This document shows, in pieces, positions 55,096-64,000 of a stretch of DNA of 64,000 nucleotides. The notes beneath the pieces are model-generated. The model was given only the letters and a program-made list of their open reading frames with translations. It made no database searches and had not been told where the DNA came from. The translations under genes were made by a program, and so were the position numbers. Location of the stretch: assembly GCF_026847645.1 (NCBI RefSeq), contig NZ_JAPSMC010000005.1, forward strand, positions 24,212 through 88,211. Direction: 5' to 3'. Position 1 is the first letter of the stretch; every line of letters begins with the position of its first letter. This stretch comes from Anoxybacillus sp. J5B_2022 (GTDB lineage Bacteria > Bacillota > Bacilli > Bacillales > Anoxybacillaceae).

Positions 55096-56606
55096 ATATT
55101 TATTTGGCAATCGAACAATTGATTCAGCACGGTCTTATGCACGAACTTCTGCAAAAAGAAGACGTCATTTATACGCGCAACCGGCTGCTTGCGGCGTTAC
55201 AGCTAGACGAATGGCAGCCTCCCGAGGGAGCACCTTCCTCCCTCCCTCTTCCTGCGATTTTGTCGTCTATGTTAGATTGGGCGTACGAGCAGGGGCTATT
55301 GCAGACGAACACGACGACAGAACGCGATGTATGGGAAGCAAAACTAATGAACTGCTTAATGCCGCGTCCATCGGAAGTCATTCGTACCTTTTATGAGCGG
55401 TATCAGCAAACGCCAAAGCAAGCGACCGACTGGTTTTATGCGCTTAGCCGCGCCTCGAACTATATTCAAACAGAGCGATTGGCGAAAAACGAACATTGGA
55501 AAGTGGCAACCGAATATGGAGAGATTGATATTACAATTAATTTAGCAAAGCCGGAAAAAGACCCGAAAGAAATCGCCAAATTAAAAGAAACTCCTGCGTC
55601 TGCTTATCCGAAATGTGTGCTTTGCGCAGAAAATGAAGGGTATGAAGGAACGTGGCATCATCCAGCGCGTGCGAATCATCGCATCATTCCGTTATCCCTT
55701 CTTGCGGAGCGGTGGTATTTTCAATATTCGCCGTACGTGTATTATAACGAACATTGCATCGTCTTTCATGCCGAGCACGTGCCGATGAAAATGGAACGAA
55801 AAACGTTTGAACGACTGCTTGATTTTATCGAAAAATTCCCGCACTATTTTATCGGCTCAAATGCCGATTTACCGATTGTCGGCGGCTCGATTTTAGTGCA
55901 CGACCATTTTCAAGGCGGGCGTTATACGTTTGCGATGGAAAAAGCAGAAATGGAGGAATATATCTCATTGCCGGCATTTCCGACGCTAACTGCTGGCATC
56001 GTCCGCTGGCCGATGTCGGTCGTTCGTCTTCGCGGCCGGAAAGAGGAGGTGCTTGAAGCGGCCGATTTGCTTTACCGCACGTGGCAAACGTATAGCGACC
56101 CAAGCGTCGGGATTTATGCCTATACTGGCGACACGCCGCATAATACCGTTACGCCGATTGCGAGACGGCGCGGCGAGTCGTTTGAAATGGACATCGTGTT
56201 GCGCAATAACCGAACATCGCCTGAGCATCCGTACGGCATTTTCCATCCGCATGAAGAATTGCACCATCTAAAAAAAGAAAACATCGGGCTCATCGAAGTC
56301 ATGGGGCTAGCCGTATTGCCAGGAAGGCTTTCGGAAGAATTAAAAACATTAGCCACCTATCTCGTTCACAACGTAAGCAAAGACAAATGGGAAGAAGCGA
56401 TGCACAAACATTGGGAGTGGTATGAACAAATTCGCGCCTCCCATCCTTCCATTCAAGAGGAAAATGTGTGGGACATTTTACGAACAGAGGTAGGGAAGCG
56501 CTTTATTACCGTACTTGAGCATGCGGGAGTATTCAAACGAACGGAAGAAGGCAAGCAGGCGTTTCGACGGTTTTTGCAAACGGTGGTCGAAGGCAGTGTC
56601 AAGTGA
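55092..56606 (+). CDS. galT: Galactose-1-phosphate uridylyltransferase GalT (Firmicutes type)
   Basis: Transfers UMP from UDP-glucose to galactose 1-phosphate. 504 residues from GTG 55092, preceded by GAGGTGGG; the frame can be extended into galE but without a ribosome site. This is the large type II GalT of Firmicutes: [25 protein letters not shown] and the active-site [10 protein letters not shown] are present. Coupled to galE (4-nt overlap). Confidence 0.94.
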   Translation: MNIYLAIEQLIQHGLMHELLQKEDVIYTRNRLLAALQLDEWQPPEGAPSSLPLPAILSSMLDWAYEQGLLQTNTTTERDVWEAKLMNCLMPRPSEVIRTFYERYQQTPKQATDWFYALSRASNYIQTERLAKNEHWKVATEYGEIDITINLAKPEKDPKEIAKLKETPASAYPKCVLCAENEGYEGTWHHPARANHRIIPLSLLAERWYFQYSPYVYYNEHCIVFHAEHVPMKMERKTFERLLDFIEKFPHYFIGSNADLPIVGGSILVHDHFQGGRYTFAMEKAEMEEYISLPAFPTLTAGIVRWPMSVVRLRGRKEEVLEAADLLYRTWQTYSDPSVGIYAYTGDTPHNTVTPIARRRGESFEMDIVLRNNRTSPEHPYGIFHPHEELHHLKKENIGLIEVMGLAVLPGRLSEELKTLATYLVHNVSKDKWEEAMHKHWEWYEQIRASHPSIQEENVWDILRTEVGKRFITVLEHAGVFKRTEEGKQAFRRFLQTVVEGSVK

Positions 56607-57713
<1,107 letters not shown>

Positions 57714-58148
57714 TCAATGAAACTGAATATCCACCTTTTTCCGTTGATCGGACGCGATTTTTGGAATGTGAATGTCGAGTACGCCGTTTTTGTACGTCGC
57801 ATGAATTTGGTCCGCGGAAGCGTTCGCCGGCAGCGGAATCGACCGTTGGAATCGACCGAAAAAGCGCTCGCGGCGATGCATTTGCTCTTCTTTAATCGTT
57901 TCATTGCGTTGAATCGTCCCGCTAATTGTTAACACGTTGTTATGCACGTCAATTTGTACGTCTTCTTTCCGCTCAAGACCAGGTAGATCGCATGAGACGA
58001 TATACTCGCGCTCCGTTTCATGCATATCGATGCGCGGCATCATCTCATCCGCCCGAAAAAGCGACGGAAAATCAGTCGTGAAAAAACGATGGAAATCACG
58101 TCGCATCGTTTCCAAATGGTGAAACGGGTCATAAGGAACTAAAGGCAT
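57714..58148 (-). CDS. Small heat-shock protein (Hsp20/alpha-crystallin)
   Basis: 144 residues from ATG 58148, with AAAGGAGGAGATTCG upstream on its strand. Starts MPLVPYDPFHHLETMRRDF, and the alpha-crystallin domain runs from PRIDMHETEREYIVSCDLPG to GVLDIHIPK. Classical bacterial class A-like Hsp20 layout. Holdase chaperone; no CIRCE-type element was seen upstream. Confidence 0.92.
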   Translation of the reverse strand: MPLVPYDPFHHLETMRRDFHRFFTTDFPSLFRADEMMPRIDMHETEREYIVSCDLPGLERKEDVQIDVHNNVLTISGTIQRNETIKEEQMHRRERFFGRFQRSIPLPANASADQIHATYKNGVLDIHIPKIASDQRKKVDIQFH

Positions 58149-58244
58149 CGAATCTCCTCCTTTCATGATGTCGGTACATAGTTTGTTCAACTTCGTTTGT
58201 TTTATGACCAATAAATGAAAAAGTAAGCGATTTACGCTTACTTT

Positions 58245-58526
58245 TTATACAATAATATGATCCATCACTTCTAAATGCAGGTCAATTAAATCTAGTTTTT
58301 CCGCTTCTGCTAAAGGTGCGGCCATGATTCGTTTGACGGCATAATGAAACTTCACTTCTGGCGCTTGTCGAACGCGCGGATGGGTCATTTCATCGCGCAG
58401 CTCTTTTTCGATCGCCTCATAAAGCAACGCTTTACACGTTTCTTCTGTCAACGCCTCCTCTTTTGCCAATGCTCGATTCGACCAAAGCGAACGGTATGCT
58501 TCGAAAAGTTGCATAAACGTAAGCAC
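58245..58526 (-). CDS. Hypothetical helical protein, 93 residues
   Basis: GTG 58526 has AAAGGGGGG about 5-6 nt upstream on its strand. Mostly alpha-helical (MQLFEAYRSLWSNRALAKEE, TCKALLYEAIEKEL) with no membrane segment or known motif. An in-frame extension to 58562 has no better site. Not recognised. Confidence 0.65.
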   Translation of the reverse strand: MLTFMQLFEAYRSLWSNRALAKEEALTEETCKALLYEAIEKELRDEMTHPRVRQAPEVKFHYAVKRIMAAPLAEAEKLDLIDLHLEVMDHIIV

Positions 58527-58701
58527 AAAAACCCCCCTTTGTTCCGTTTGTACGGTTATCATTATACAAGCGAAGAGAGAAAATGTGAAAAATTTTTCAT
58601 GAACATATTAGTGCTTGTTCATATCCGTTTTTCGTTCGTTTCATTTGCAAAAGGTACGATCATAACTGTAAAACAATTTTGCAGTATGAGGAGGAAATGA
58701 G

Positions 58702-59322
58702 ATGAACAAAAAGTTTTTAATCCCAGCATTAGCTCTTTCTATTGTTGGAGGTGGGGTCGTTGGCGCCACATTCAAGCATGATGCGTTTGCTGCAAGCCAA
58801 ACGCAGACGGCAAACAAAGAAGTACCTGAAGAACAAGAGCAAGGCCAACTGCAAGCAAAAGCGAAAATTACGGAGAAACAAGCGATTGACATTGCATTGC
58901 AACATGTAAAGGGGCAAGAAAATGGAACGGAACTTGAAAATGAAGACGGTGTCGTTGTGTATGCAGTCGAAGTGAAAGATGAACAAGGAAAATTGTCTGA
59001 TGTCAAAGTGGATGCACAAACAGGTGCTGTTGTAAACATTGATCAAAACGATCAAGATAAAAACGAGGGGGAATATAGCGACAAAGAAACAAAGGATGAC
59101 CAAAATGGAGATGAAGCGGATTCGGTAAAAATCACGAAAGAAGAAGCCACCAACATTGCTTTACGTGAAGTAAGCGGAGAAGTCAAAGAAGCGGATGTGG
59201 AAAAAGAAAACGATGAGGCGGTTTATAGTGTAACCATTCAAACAAAACAAGGAAAACAAGAAGTCAAAATTGATGCAGAAACAGGAAAAGTATTGAAAGT
59301 AGAAGCAGACGATCAAAACTAA
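58702..59322 (+). CDS. Secreted protein with two PepSY domains
   Basis: 206 residues. Signal peptide MNKKFLIPALALSIVGG...with a likely cleavage after AFA near residue 30. Two PepSY repeats: first around residues 50-112 (ITEKQAIDIALQHV...VDAQTGAVVNID) and second around 145-203 (ITKEEATNIALREV...IDAETGKVLKVE), joined by an acidic linker. GAGGAGG upstream. In B. subtilis PepSY proteins (ykoI/ykoJ) stand beside the ykoGH two-component system; here a similar system follows within 700 bp. Role probably in envelope signalling or as an inhibitor; inferred. Confidence 0.88.
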   Translation: MNKKFLIPALALSIVGGGVVGATFKHDAFAASQTQTANKEVPEEQEQGQLQAKAKITEKQAIDIALQHVKGQENGTELENEDGVVVYAVEVKDEQGKLSDVKVDAQTGAVVNIDQNDQDKNEGEYSDKETKDDQNGDEADSVKITKEEATNIALREVSGEVKEADVEKENDEAVYSVTIQTKQGKQEVKIDAETGKVLKVEADDQN

Positions 59323-59329
59323 CGTCAAT

Positions 59330-59364
59330 CAGCTCCTTCGGATATTCGGAGGAGCTGGTTTTAT
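59330..59364 (+). terminator. Terminator after the PepSY gene
   Basis: CAGCTCCT-tcggatattcgg-AGGAGCTG then GTTTTAT. Confidence 0.75.
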
Positions 59365-59439
59365 GAAAATTTTTTCATTTGTTTTCTCTTTTCTCTTTAT
59401 GAAAGTACGGTATGATAAATATAGAAGGGAGTCAAAAAA

Positions 59440-59970
59440 ATGAGGGCGGTTTTATCACATCACCTGTTTCATTTATTCGTAAAAGTAGTTGGGGCGTTGT
59501 TAGTAGCTTTGAGTGTAGCGATGTTTATTTTAGGGCTGTTAACAGGGCAAAGCGAAGCTTATAAAGAAATGTATAAATTTTTAGGCAGTTTAGCGGAGTT
59601 TAGCGCGATCGCCGGCGGGGGCGTATGGCTTGTCCGTCACGGTTTCATCCAATTGAAAAAACGAAACGTAACATGGCAACATCATGTGAAAGAATGGTTT
59701 TTATTTTTTAGAAGATATCATACGTTATTCGGATGGATCACGCTTTTGCTTGTTATAAGCCATGGCACTTACTTTTTATTTAGCGGTGTTGATAGAATAG
59801 GAAGGGTGTATAGCGGAATTGGAGCGTTTGTCAGTTTAACATTGGTTGTCGTTTTCGGATATGTTTTGCAGCGGTTTGGAAAAGGAAAAAACGGAAAAAG
59901 CTATAAAAAAATGCATCAATGGATCGCTCTTTTGTTCGGGATCAGCTTAGTCATTCATTTGCTCATGTAA
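59440..59970 (+). CDS. Cytochrome b561/ferric-reductase-like membrane protein
   Basis: 176 residues with four predicted membrane helices (VVGALLVALSVAMFILGL, FSAIAGGGVWLV, TLFGWITLLLVISHGTYFL, IGAFVSLTLVVVFGYVL plus a final short one). Histidines sit in RYHTLFGW, VISHGTYF, KMHQWIAL and LVIHLLM, the two-pair spacing expected for b-haem ligation in transmembrane cytochromes. GAAGGGAG upstream of ATG 59440. Located directly upstream of the second response regulator (13 nt gap), so cotranscribed. Haem binding is inferred, not proven. Confidence 0.7.
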   Translation: MRAVLSHHLFHLFVKVVGALLVALSVAMFILGLLTGQSEAYKEMYKFLGSLAEFSAIAGGGVWLVRHGFIQLKKRNVTWQHHVKEWFLFFRRYHTLFGWITLLLVISHGTYFLFSGVDRIGRVYSGIGAFVSLTLVVVFGYVLQRFGKGKNGKSYKKMHQWIALLFGISLVIHLLM

Positions 59971-59983
59971 GGTAGGGGGTAAT

Positions 59984-60658
59984 ATGTACCGCATTTTAAT
60001 CATTGAAGACGAAGAAGGATTGGCGGAATTTTTAGAGCTTGAACTGAAATATGAAGGATACGAAGTGGATGTAGCTTATGATGGAAGGCAGGGACTTGAA
60101 CTTGCGATGAAGCAAGACTATCATGTCATTTTGCTTGATTTGATGTTGCCGGGGTTAAATGGAGTGGAAGTTTGTCGTCGCCTACGGAATGAGAAAGATA
60201 CGCCGATTATTATGTTAACCGCAAGAGATAGCGTCATGGATCGTGTCATGGGGCTTGATAGCGGAGCAGATGATTATGTTGTCAAACCGTTTGCCATTGA
60301 AGAGTTGTTGGCACGGATTCGCGTCATTTTGCGCCGCGAAGAAAAAAGGGAAGCAAAACCGCTTCTTTTGACGTTTAAAGATCTTGAGTTGGACATTGAA
60401 TCACGCGTGCTCAAACGCGGAAAGGAGCTTATTGAGTTAACAAATAAAGAATTCGAGTTGCTTTTAATGTTTATGAGAAATATTAACCGCGTACTAACGC
60501 GTGAGATGTTATTAGATCAAGTATGGGGCTATGATTATGCCATCGAAACGAACGTGATCGATGTGTATGTCCGCTATTTGCGCAATAAACTGAACGCAGA
60601 AGATAAAGAACAGTATATCCAGACAGTTCGCGGCGTTGGATATGTGATGCGAGAATGA
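59984..60658 (+). CDS. OmpR-family response regulator, second copy
   Basis: 224 residues. Receiver acidic pair in IIEDEE, phosphorylated D52 (ILLDLMLPG), K in YVVKPFAIEELL; C-terminal winged helix (LTNKEFELLLMFMRN, VIDVYVRYLRNKLN). Very similar through the receiver domain to the regulator at 45032-45706 (for example both share DRVMGLDSGADDY and VKPFAIEELLARIR). Overlaps its kinase by 4 nt. Confidence 0.93.
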   Translation: MYRILIIEDEEGLAEFLELELKYEGYEVDVAYDGRQGLELAMKQDYHVILLDLMLPGLNGVEVCRRLRNEKDTPIIMLTARDSVMDRVMGLDSGADDYVVKPFAIEELLARIRVILRREEKREAKPLLLTFKDLELDIESRVLKRGKELIELTNKEFELLLMFMRNINRVLTREMLLDQVWGYDYAIETNVIDVYVRYLRNKLNAEDKEQYIQTVRGVGYVMRE

Positions 60659-62037
60659 TAAAAAAACTTCCGATTAAATGGAAATTGACAATTTGGTCTT
60701 CTGTGCTGTTAAGCGTGTTGTTTATCTCTTACAATCTTTTGCAGTATATCGTTATTGAAAAATGGAGTGTCAGCTACGAACAGCAAAACATGCAGCATCA
60801 GCTAACGGAAATCGAGGCATTTTTGAAGGAAAAGTCGATACGAGATCCTTCTGAGCTACAACGTTACGATCACTATTTTGCGACGATTAATGAAAAAAAT
60901 CAAATGATTCGGATTTTAGATGAGAAAGGGAAGCCGGTGTTTACGGTCTCCCATTCCGTCCCGAGCAGCTGGGTCAAACCGAAAAAAGCGACATCGTTAC
61001 AATATGAAATCGTTCATCACTACGAAGATCGATTATTGATTCTTCGTTCCCCGATGACTGCGTTCTCAGGAACGATTGAAATTGTTCGTAACATGGAAAC
61101 GTTTGATGATTTTCGAGATACGATTTTTCTCGTTATGGTAGCAACGGTCGCGGGAGCTGTGATTTTAAGTTTTTTAGGCGGAAGTATTATTGCCAAACAA
61201 CTTCTTGTCAACGTTCAAGCGATGACGAATACGGTGAAAAGAATTAAAAAAAATGGATTGAATGAGCGTGTGCCTGTCAATGATACAAACGATGAGCTTG
61301 CACAGCTTGGCAAGCTTTTTAATGACTTAATGGACGATTTAGAACAATCGTTTTTACAACAAAAGCAATTTGTCGAAGATGCGTCCCATGAGCTAAGAAC
61401 ACCATTAACGATCATTAAAGGACATTTAACGATGTTAAATCGTTGGGGGAAACATGATCCGAATGTATTAAACAAATCGTTACAGTCCAGTTTAAAAGAG
61501 GTCGAACGACTCAATCAATTAGTGCACGAACTGTTAGAGCTATCACGTGCCGAATCGGAAGCGCCCAATATGACAGAATGGGAGATGGTTGACGTACGCC
61601 TAGTTATGGATTCTGTCATTCGAAATTTTGAAAACGTATATGCTGATTACACATTTCGGCAAATACGAAGCGAATCAGCATATATCCGTATTGTCGCGCG
61701 TCATTTAGAACAAATTTTCGTCATTTTATTGGACAATGCGGTGAAATATAGCCAAGAATCAAGGAAAGAAATCCACGTTTCCATATATCAAGAGGACGAT
61801 GTTGCCAAAATAGAAGTGAAAGATTTTGGAATCGGGATTCCGCAAGCGGATCTTCCTTACGTCTTTCGCCGATTTTATCGAGTGGACAAAGCTCGCAGCA
61901 GAAAACAAGGCGGCAACGGCCTCGGACTTTCCATTGCAAAGCGTCTTGTTGAAAAATATGGCGGAACGATTTCCATCGAAAGCAAAGAAGGTCAAGGAAC
62001 GACGGTTGTAATGGCGTTTCCGGTTGTTAGACTGTAA
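60655..62037 (+). CDS. Sensor histidine kinase, second copy
   Basis: 460 residues. Two membrane helices near 12-30 and 165-185 enclose the sensor; HAMP follows (IAKQLLVNVQAMTNTVKR), then DASHELRTPLTIIKGH with the phosphoacceptor His, N box VILLDNAVKYS, VKDFGIGIP and GNGLGLSIAKRLV. Same architecture as the kinase at 45703-47109. The extracytoplasmic parts differ, so the signals may differ. Confidence 0.93.
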   Translation: MIKKLPIKWKLTIWSSVLLSVLFISYNLLQYIVIEKWSVSYEQQNMQHQLTEIEAFLKEKSIRDPSELQRYDHYFATINEKNQMIRILDEKGKPVFTVSHSVPSSWVKPKKATSLQYEIVHHYEDRLLILRSPMTAFSGTIEIVRNMETFDDFRDTIFLVMVATVAGAVILSFLGGSIIAKQLLVNVQAMTNTVKRIKKNGLNERVPVNDTNDELAQLGKLFNDLMDDLEQSFLQQKQFVEDASHELRTPLTIIKGHLTMLNRWGKHDPNVLNKSLQSSLKEVERLNQLVHELLELSRAESEAPNMTEWEMVDVRLVMDSVIRNFENVYADYTFRQIRSESAYIRIVARHLEQIFVILLDNAVKYSQESRKEIHVSIYQEDDVAKIEVKDFGIGIPQADLPYVFRRFYRVDKARSRKQGGNGLGLSIAKRLVEKYGGTISIESKEGQGTTVVMAFPVVRL

Positions 62038-62040
62038 TTG

Positions 62041-62079
62041 AAGGTGTTCTTTTCAACACGAAGGAACACCTATTTTTAT
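62041..62079 (+). terminator. Terminator after the second two-component system
   Basis: AGGTGTTC-ttttcaacacgaag-GAACACCT then ATTTTTATC. Confidence 0.75.
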
Positions 62080-62097
62080 CTAGATGTTCAATATTGC

Positions 62098-62224
62098 TTG
62101 ATCATCTTGCTACTTTGCTGTATATTGTCCCAAGAGTGTTTTTGTGTGAGTTTTTTGTTGGTGTGAGGGTGATTGCCTTCCGATGTTGTAGCATCGGGTG
62201 TGATAAGACCAATCACCTTTTTTA
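62098..62224 (+). ncRNA. Candidate small RNA with its own promoter and terminator
   Basis: Promoter TTGATC (62098-62103), 17-bp spacer, TATATT (62121-62126); transcript would start near 62133. It ends in a terminator where GGTGATTG (62168-62175) pairs with CAATCACC (62210-62217) before TTTTTTTA, with an inner hairpin CCGATG/CATCGG at 62180-62197. The ~92-nt RNA has no convincing reading frame, and no plus-strand gene follows for 700 bp. The rest of the gap 62038-62952 holds a tnpB relic and the toxin-antitoxin promoter. Confidence 0.5.
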
Positions 62225-62345
62225 TTTTGCTTTTTTCTATTATTTTACTTTTTTGTCATTACTTTTAAATTAGTTATCAACAAAGGAAAGAGAATATCGT
62301 TTGGAGTAAGTGATTTTTTAGTAGAAGAAAAATTCTTGCTTTGCA

Positions 62346-62640
62346 TCACCACTTCCCATGCCTAAAGGCGGAGATTCTCGGATAATCCTTTCAGCTTAAA
62401 ATCCTCCAGCGCGGCGGTAAATAAGCCTCGTCCCTTCTTGCAAGGCGTTTTTAGTGGCATTTACGTCTAGGCTTAGTGCGCTCCGCAATTTTGGCATATC
62501 CACTCCTCAGTTTTCGTCCTCTTTTCTGACAGCCACAATCGGAGCAAAAACGCAAATAGAAAAACGACGAAGTTTCGCATTGTGTAAATCGACTTTATTG
62601 TCCAAAGATCCGAATTCGCAGATTTACATGATCGTTAGGC
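62346..62640 (-). pseudogene. Degenerate 3' remnant of a tnpB gene with right-end hairpin
   Basis: On the minus strand, broken frames read CSDCGCQKRGRK-like and EEWICQNCGAH then SLDVNATKNALQEG, which corresponds to the zinc finger and last RuvC Asp region of TnpB, interrupted by stops and shifts. It is followed by the right-end hairpin CTCCGCCT-tt-AGGCATGGGA (62354-62373). A decayed IS200/IS605-type element. Confidence 0.7.
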
Positions 62641-62818
62641 TTTGGCCGCGGCGGGCCGCCCACTTTCCCAGTGTCGTCCATTCGAAAATAGCATACGGGT
62701 TTTCTAGTCAAGTTCAAATGGTTTTGTAAAATTTCATTACCAGTGCAGCAAAATTGGCTTGCAGAAAAATAAATTTTTGTTTTTACACCATTTCGCGGAC
62801 TTTAACGGTTTTCTCGTT

Positions 62819-62841
62819 AGAGGGCAGAAGCCCTTTTTTAT
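62819..62841 (+). terminator. Short terminator upstream of the toxin-antitoxin genes
   Basis: AGGGC-agaa-GCCCT followed by TTTTTTA; isolates the following promoter from upstream transcription. Confidence 0.55.
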
Positions 62842-62850
62842 TGTTCGGTA

Positions 62851-62900
62851 TTGCTTTTCGGAAAAACGTTGTTATAATTGTTTATACAGTAATAATTATA
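62851..62900 (+). promoter_or_regulatory. Promoter and palindromic operator candidate of the AbrB/Doc pair
   Basis: TTGCTT (62851-62856), 16-bp spacer, TATAAT (62873-62878). TATAATT (62873-62879) and AATTATA (62894-62900) form a 7-bp inverted repeat with 14-bp spacing across the start of transcription, suited to autorepression by the antitoxin. Confidence 0.5.
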
Positions 62901-62952
62901 TGGATAAAAACGTCCTTTTTTGTCCATATTATGGAAAGGAGATGAAAAGGAA

Positions 62953-63234
62953 ATGGGCGTGGAAATGTTAGGAAGCAAGGATGACAAAACGTATACACGC
63001 CGGATTAGCCAAGTCGGGAATAGTTTATCCGTTAGTATACCGAAAGATTTAGCCACTATGTTAAACCTAAATAAAGGCGATGAAATCGAAATATATTACA
63101 ATGAGGAACGAGGGGAAATCGTGATGAAACGCGCAAACCGGATTCCAAAGGTGGTCCGTCCGGAAGTTGTGATGGCGATGAACCGCGCGATCTCCAAATA
63201 TGACGAAGCGCTGCGCAACTTGAAATATAGATAA
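62953..63234 (+). CDS. AbrB/MazE-type antitoxin
   Basis: 93 residues from ATG 62953, with AAAAGG upstream. The swapped-hairpin AbrB domain is visible in RRISQVGNSLSVSIPKDLA and MLNLNKGDEIEIYY, in the order found in MazE/PemI/SpoVT-AbrB antitoxins. The C-terminal ~30 residues (RPEVVMAMNRAISKYDEAL) would bind the toxin. Followed after 20 nt by the doc gene. Normally such antitoxins also repress their own promoter. Confidence 0.86.
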   Translation: MGVEMLGSKDDKTYTRRISQVGNSLSVSIPKDLATMLNLNKGDEIEIYYNEERGEIVMKRANRIPKVVRPEVVMAMNRAISKYDEALRNLKYR

Positions 63235-63254
63235 AGAAGCAACCGGGGGAAAGC

Positions 63255-63677
63255 ATGGTTTATTATTTGACAGCCGAAGAAATCATATTTATCCATTACA
63301 CGATAATGGAAATGTATGGCGACGCAGAACAAGCAGGGATCCAATTCCCCGATAAATTCGCATGGATGTTAGAAAGGCCAAAAACGAAATTGTTCGGGGA
63401 GGAACAGTTCCCTTCGATTATTGAAAAGGCGTGTTGCTATTACCATTCCATCGCGACAGGGCATATTTTCCACAACGGCAATAAGCGGACGGCTTTAGCC
63501 GTATTCATCACATTCCTTGATTTGAATGGGTATGAATTCACGATGACCAATAAAGAAGTGGAGGATTTCACGGTATATCTTGCCGAGGATGCCAAGTTCC
63601 GAGGAAATGATTGCATCCAGCACCTTGTCCGCGAATTAGAAGGTTACATCCGCCCCATCCAAAAACAAAAAGAATGA
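63255..63677 (+). CDS. Doc-type toxin (Fic fold)
   Basis: 140 residues. The Fic/Doc motif HxFx(D/N)GNKR is intact: H70, F72, N74, G75, N76, K77, R78 in HIFHNGNKRTAL. The length is that of P1 Doc, which phosphorylates EF-Tu; most Fic proteins instead AMPylate. GTG/ATG choice: ATG 63255 after AACCGGGGGAAAGC. The pair with the upstream AbrB-type antitoxin makes a type II toxin-antitoxin module, here beside a decayed transposon. Confidence 0.9.
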   Translation: MVYYLTAEEIIFIHYTIMEMYGDAEQAGIQFPDKFAWMLERPKTKLFGEEQFPSIIEKACCYYHSIATGHIFHNGNKRTALAVFITFLDLNGYEFTMTNKEVEDFTVYLAEDAKFRGNDCIQHLVRELEGYIRPIQKQKE

Positions 63678-63678
63678 G

Positions 63679-63705
63679 AAAAAGGCGGCCAAAAGCCGCC
63701 TTTTT
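63679..63705 (+). terminator. Terminator after doc
   Basis: AAAAAGGCGGC-caaaa-GCCGCCTTTTT, perfect stem with A and T runs, right after the stop. Confidence 0.9.
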
Positions 63706-63781
63706 GCTACTCGTAGCTTTATGTCACTTTTTTGTATTTTTACCTTTCATCATTCGGTATATCGCATTATACATTAAAGGT

Positions 63782-64000
63782 GTGGCCGGTAGTTGCGAAC
63801 AATTTGTCCTGTACCATATGATTGCGGGCAAGCATGATGGAATAAAATTGTACAACAGAAATTTTTGGGGCACGATTTCTGAAAATTTTTCTCTCTATCT
63901 AGTAAACTTGGAATCAACGGAAAACTGCCGCGTTCTTCTTCCGCCACTTCCCAGCCGCCATTTTAAATCAGATATTGACTATAATGTAATGCAGTTATAT
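63782..64000 (+). other. Open frame running off the window end, uncertain
   Basis: The frame through GTG 63782 and ATG 63818 stays open to the window edge (HMIAGKHDGIKLYNRNFWG and further). There is no ribosome site at either start and no family is recognised. The 295-nt stretch 63706-64000 otherwise shows nothing clear. Confidence 0.2.

Noticed and set aside
54884..55396. 170-codon frame across the galE/galT junction
   Set aside because: Overlaps two clear genes in another frame and has no ribosome site.
62454..62729. Plus-strand frame in the region 62.4-62.7 kb
   Set aside because: Antisense to the decayed tnpB remnant; explained by that.

Overview
The window looks like a chromosome segment of a thermophilic member of the Bacillaceae close to Anoxybacillus/Geobacillus. 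This is inferred from gene order, which follows the Bacillus subtilis trp-aro-qcr-dapB-pan-asnS-ponA region almost gene for gene, from bacillithiol genes, sporulation-associated genes, and several IS200/IS605 footprints. No rRNA, tRNA or CRISPR array was seen.

Bases 1-8,840 hold the 3' part of the aromatic amino acid supraoperon: trpE (cut by the window edge), trpD, C, F, B, A, hisC, tyrA and aroA, with tight overlaps and no trpG. A frameshifted gene follows, then ypiA, ypiB, ypiF and the menaquinol:cytochrome c reductase operon qcrABC (12.2-14.3 kb). ypjA and ypjB come next. A ~1.3 kb insertion carrying an Rpn-type PD-(D/E)XK nuclease gene sits exactly at the end of ypjB, and a second copy of the ypjB 3' end lies on its far side. 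ypjC, ypjD, dapB, mgsA, bshB1, bshA, cca and birA follow. panBCD has a long structured leader. dinG has lost about two thirds of its length, and is followed by ypmA, ypmB and aspB.

From 29.4 to 34.2 kb is a mobile-element island: a low-complexity hypothetical gene abutted by a frameshifted IS4-type transposase gene, then an IS200/IS605 element (tnpA plus a TnpB without zinc-finger cysteines). asnS, dnaD, nth, ypoC, ponA and recU resume the core order. A ~117 bp MITE-like repeat occurs twice in opposite orientation, just upstream of ypjA and of dnaD. Small yppF/yppG-type genes and a second TnpB element follow. That second TnpB is divergent from a tiny ribbon-helix-helix gene, with a TACGTA-type palindrome between them.

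From 44 kb on the content is more accessory: two Hsp20 genes, two paralogous OmpR-type two-component systems, glpP-glpD with an attenuator leader, a galactoside cluster (GH36 alpha-galactosidase, galK, galE, galT, LacI regulator) with repeated TTTACTAAA-type candidate operators, a PepSY protein next to a cytochrome b-like membrane protein and the second two-component system, an orphan small-RNA candidate, a tnpB relic and an AbrB/Doc toxin-antitoxin pair.

No certain new system was found. The best leads are the Rpn insertion with duplicated target-gene tail, the paired MITE, the TnpB/RHH pair, the orphan sRNA and the panB leader. All functional statements rest on reading motifs and on recall of families; no database search was run.
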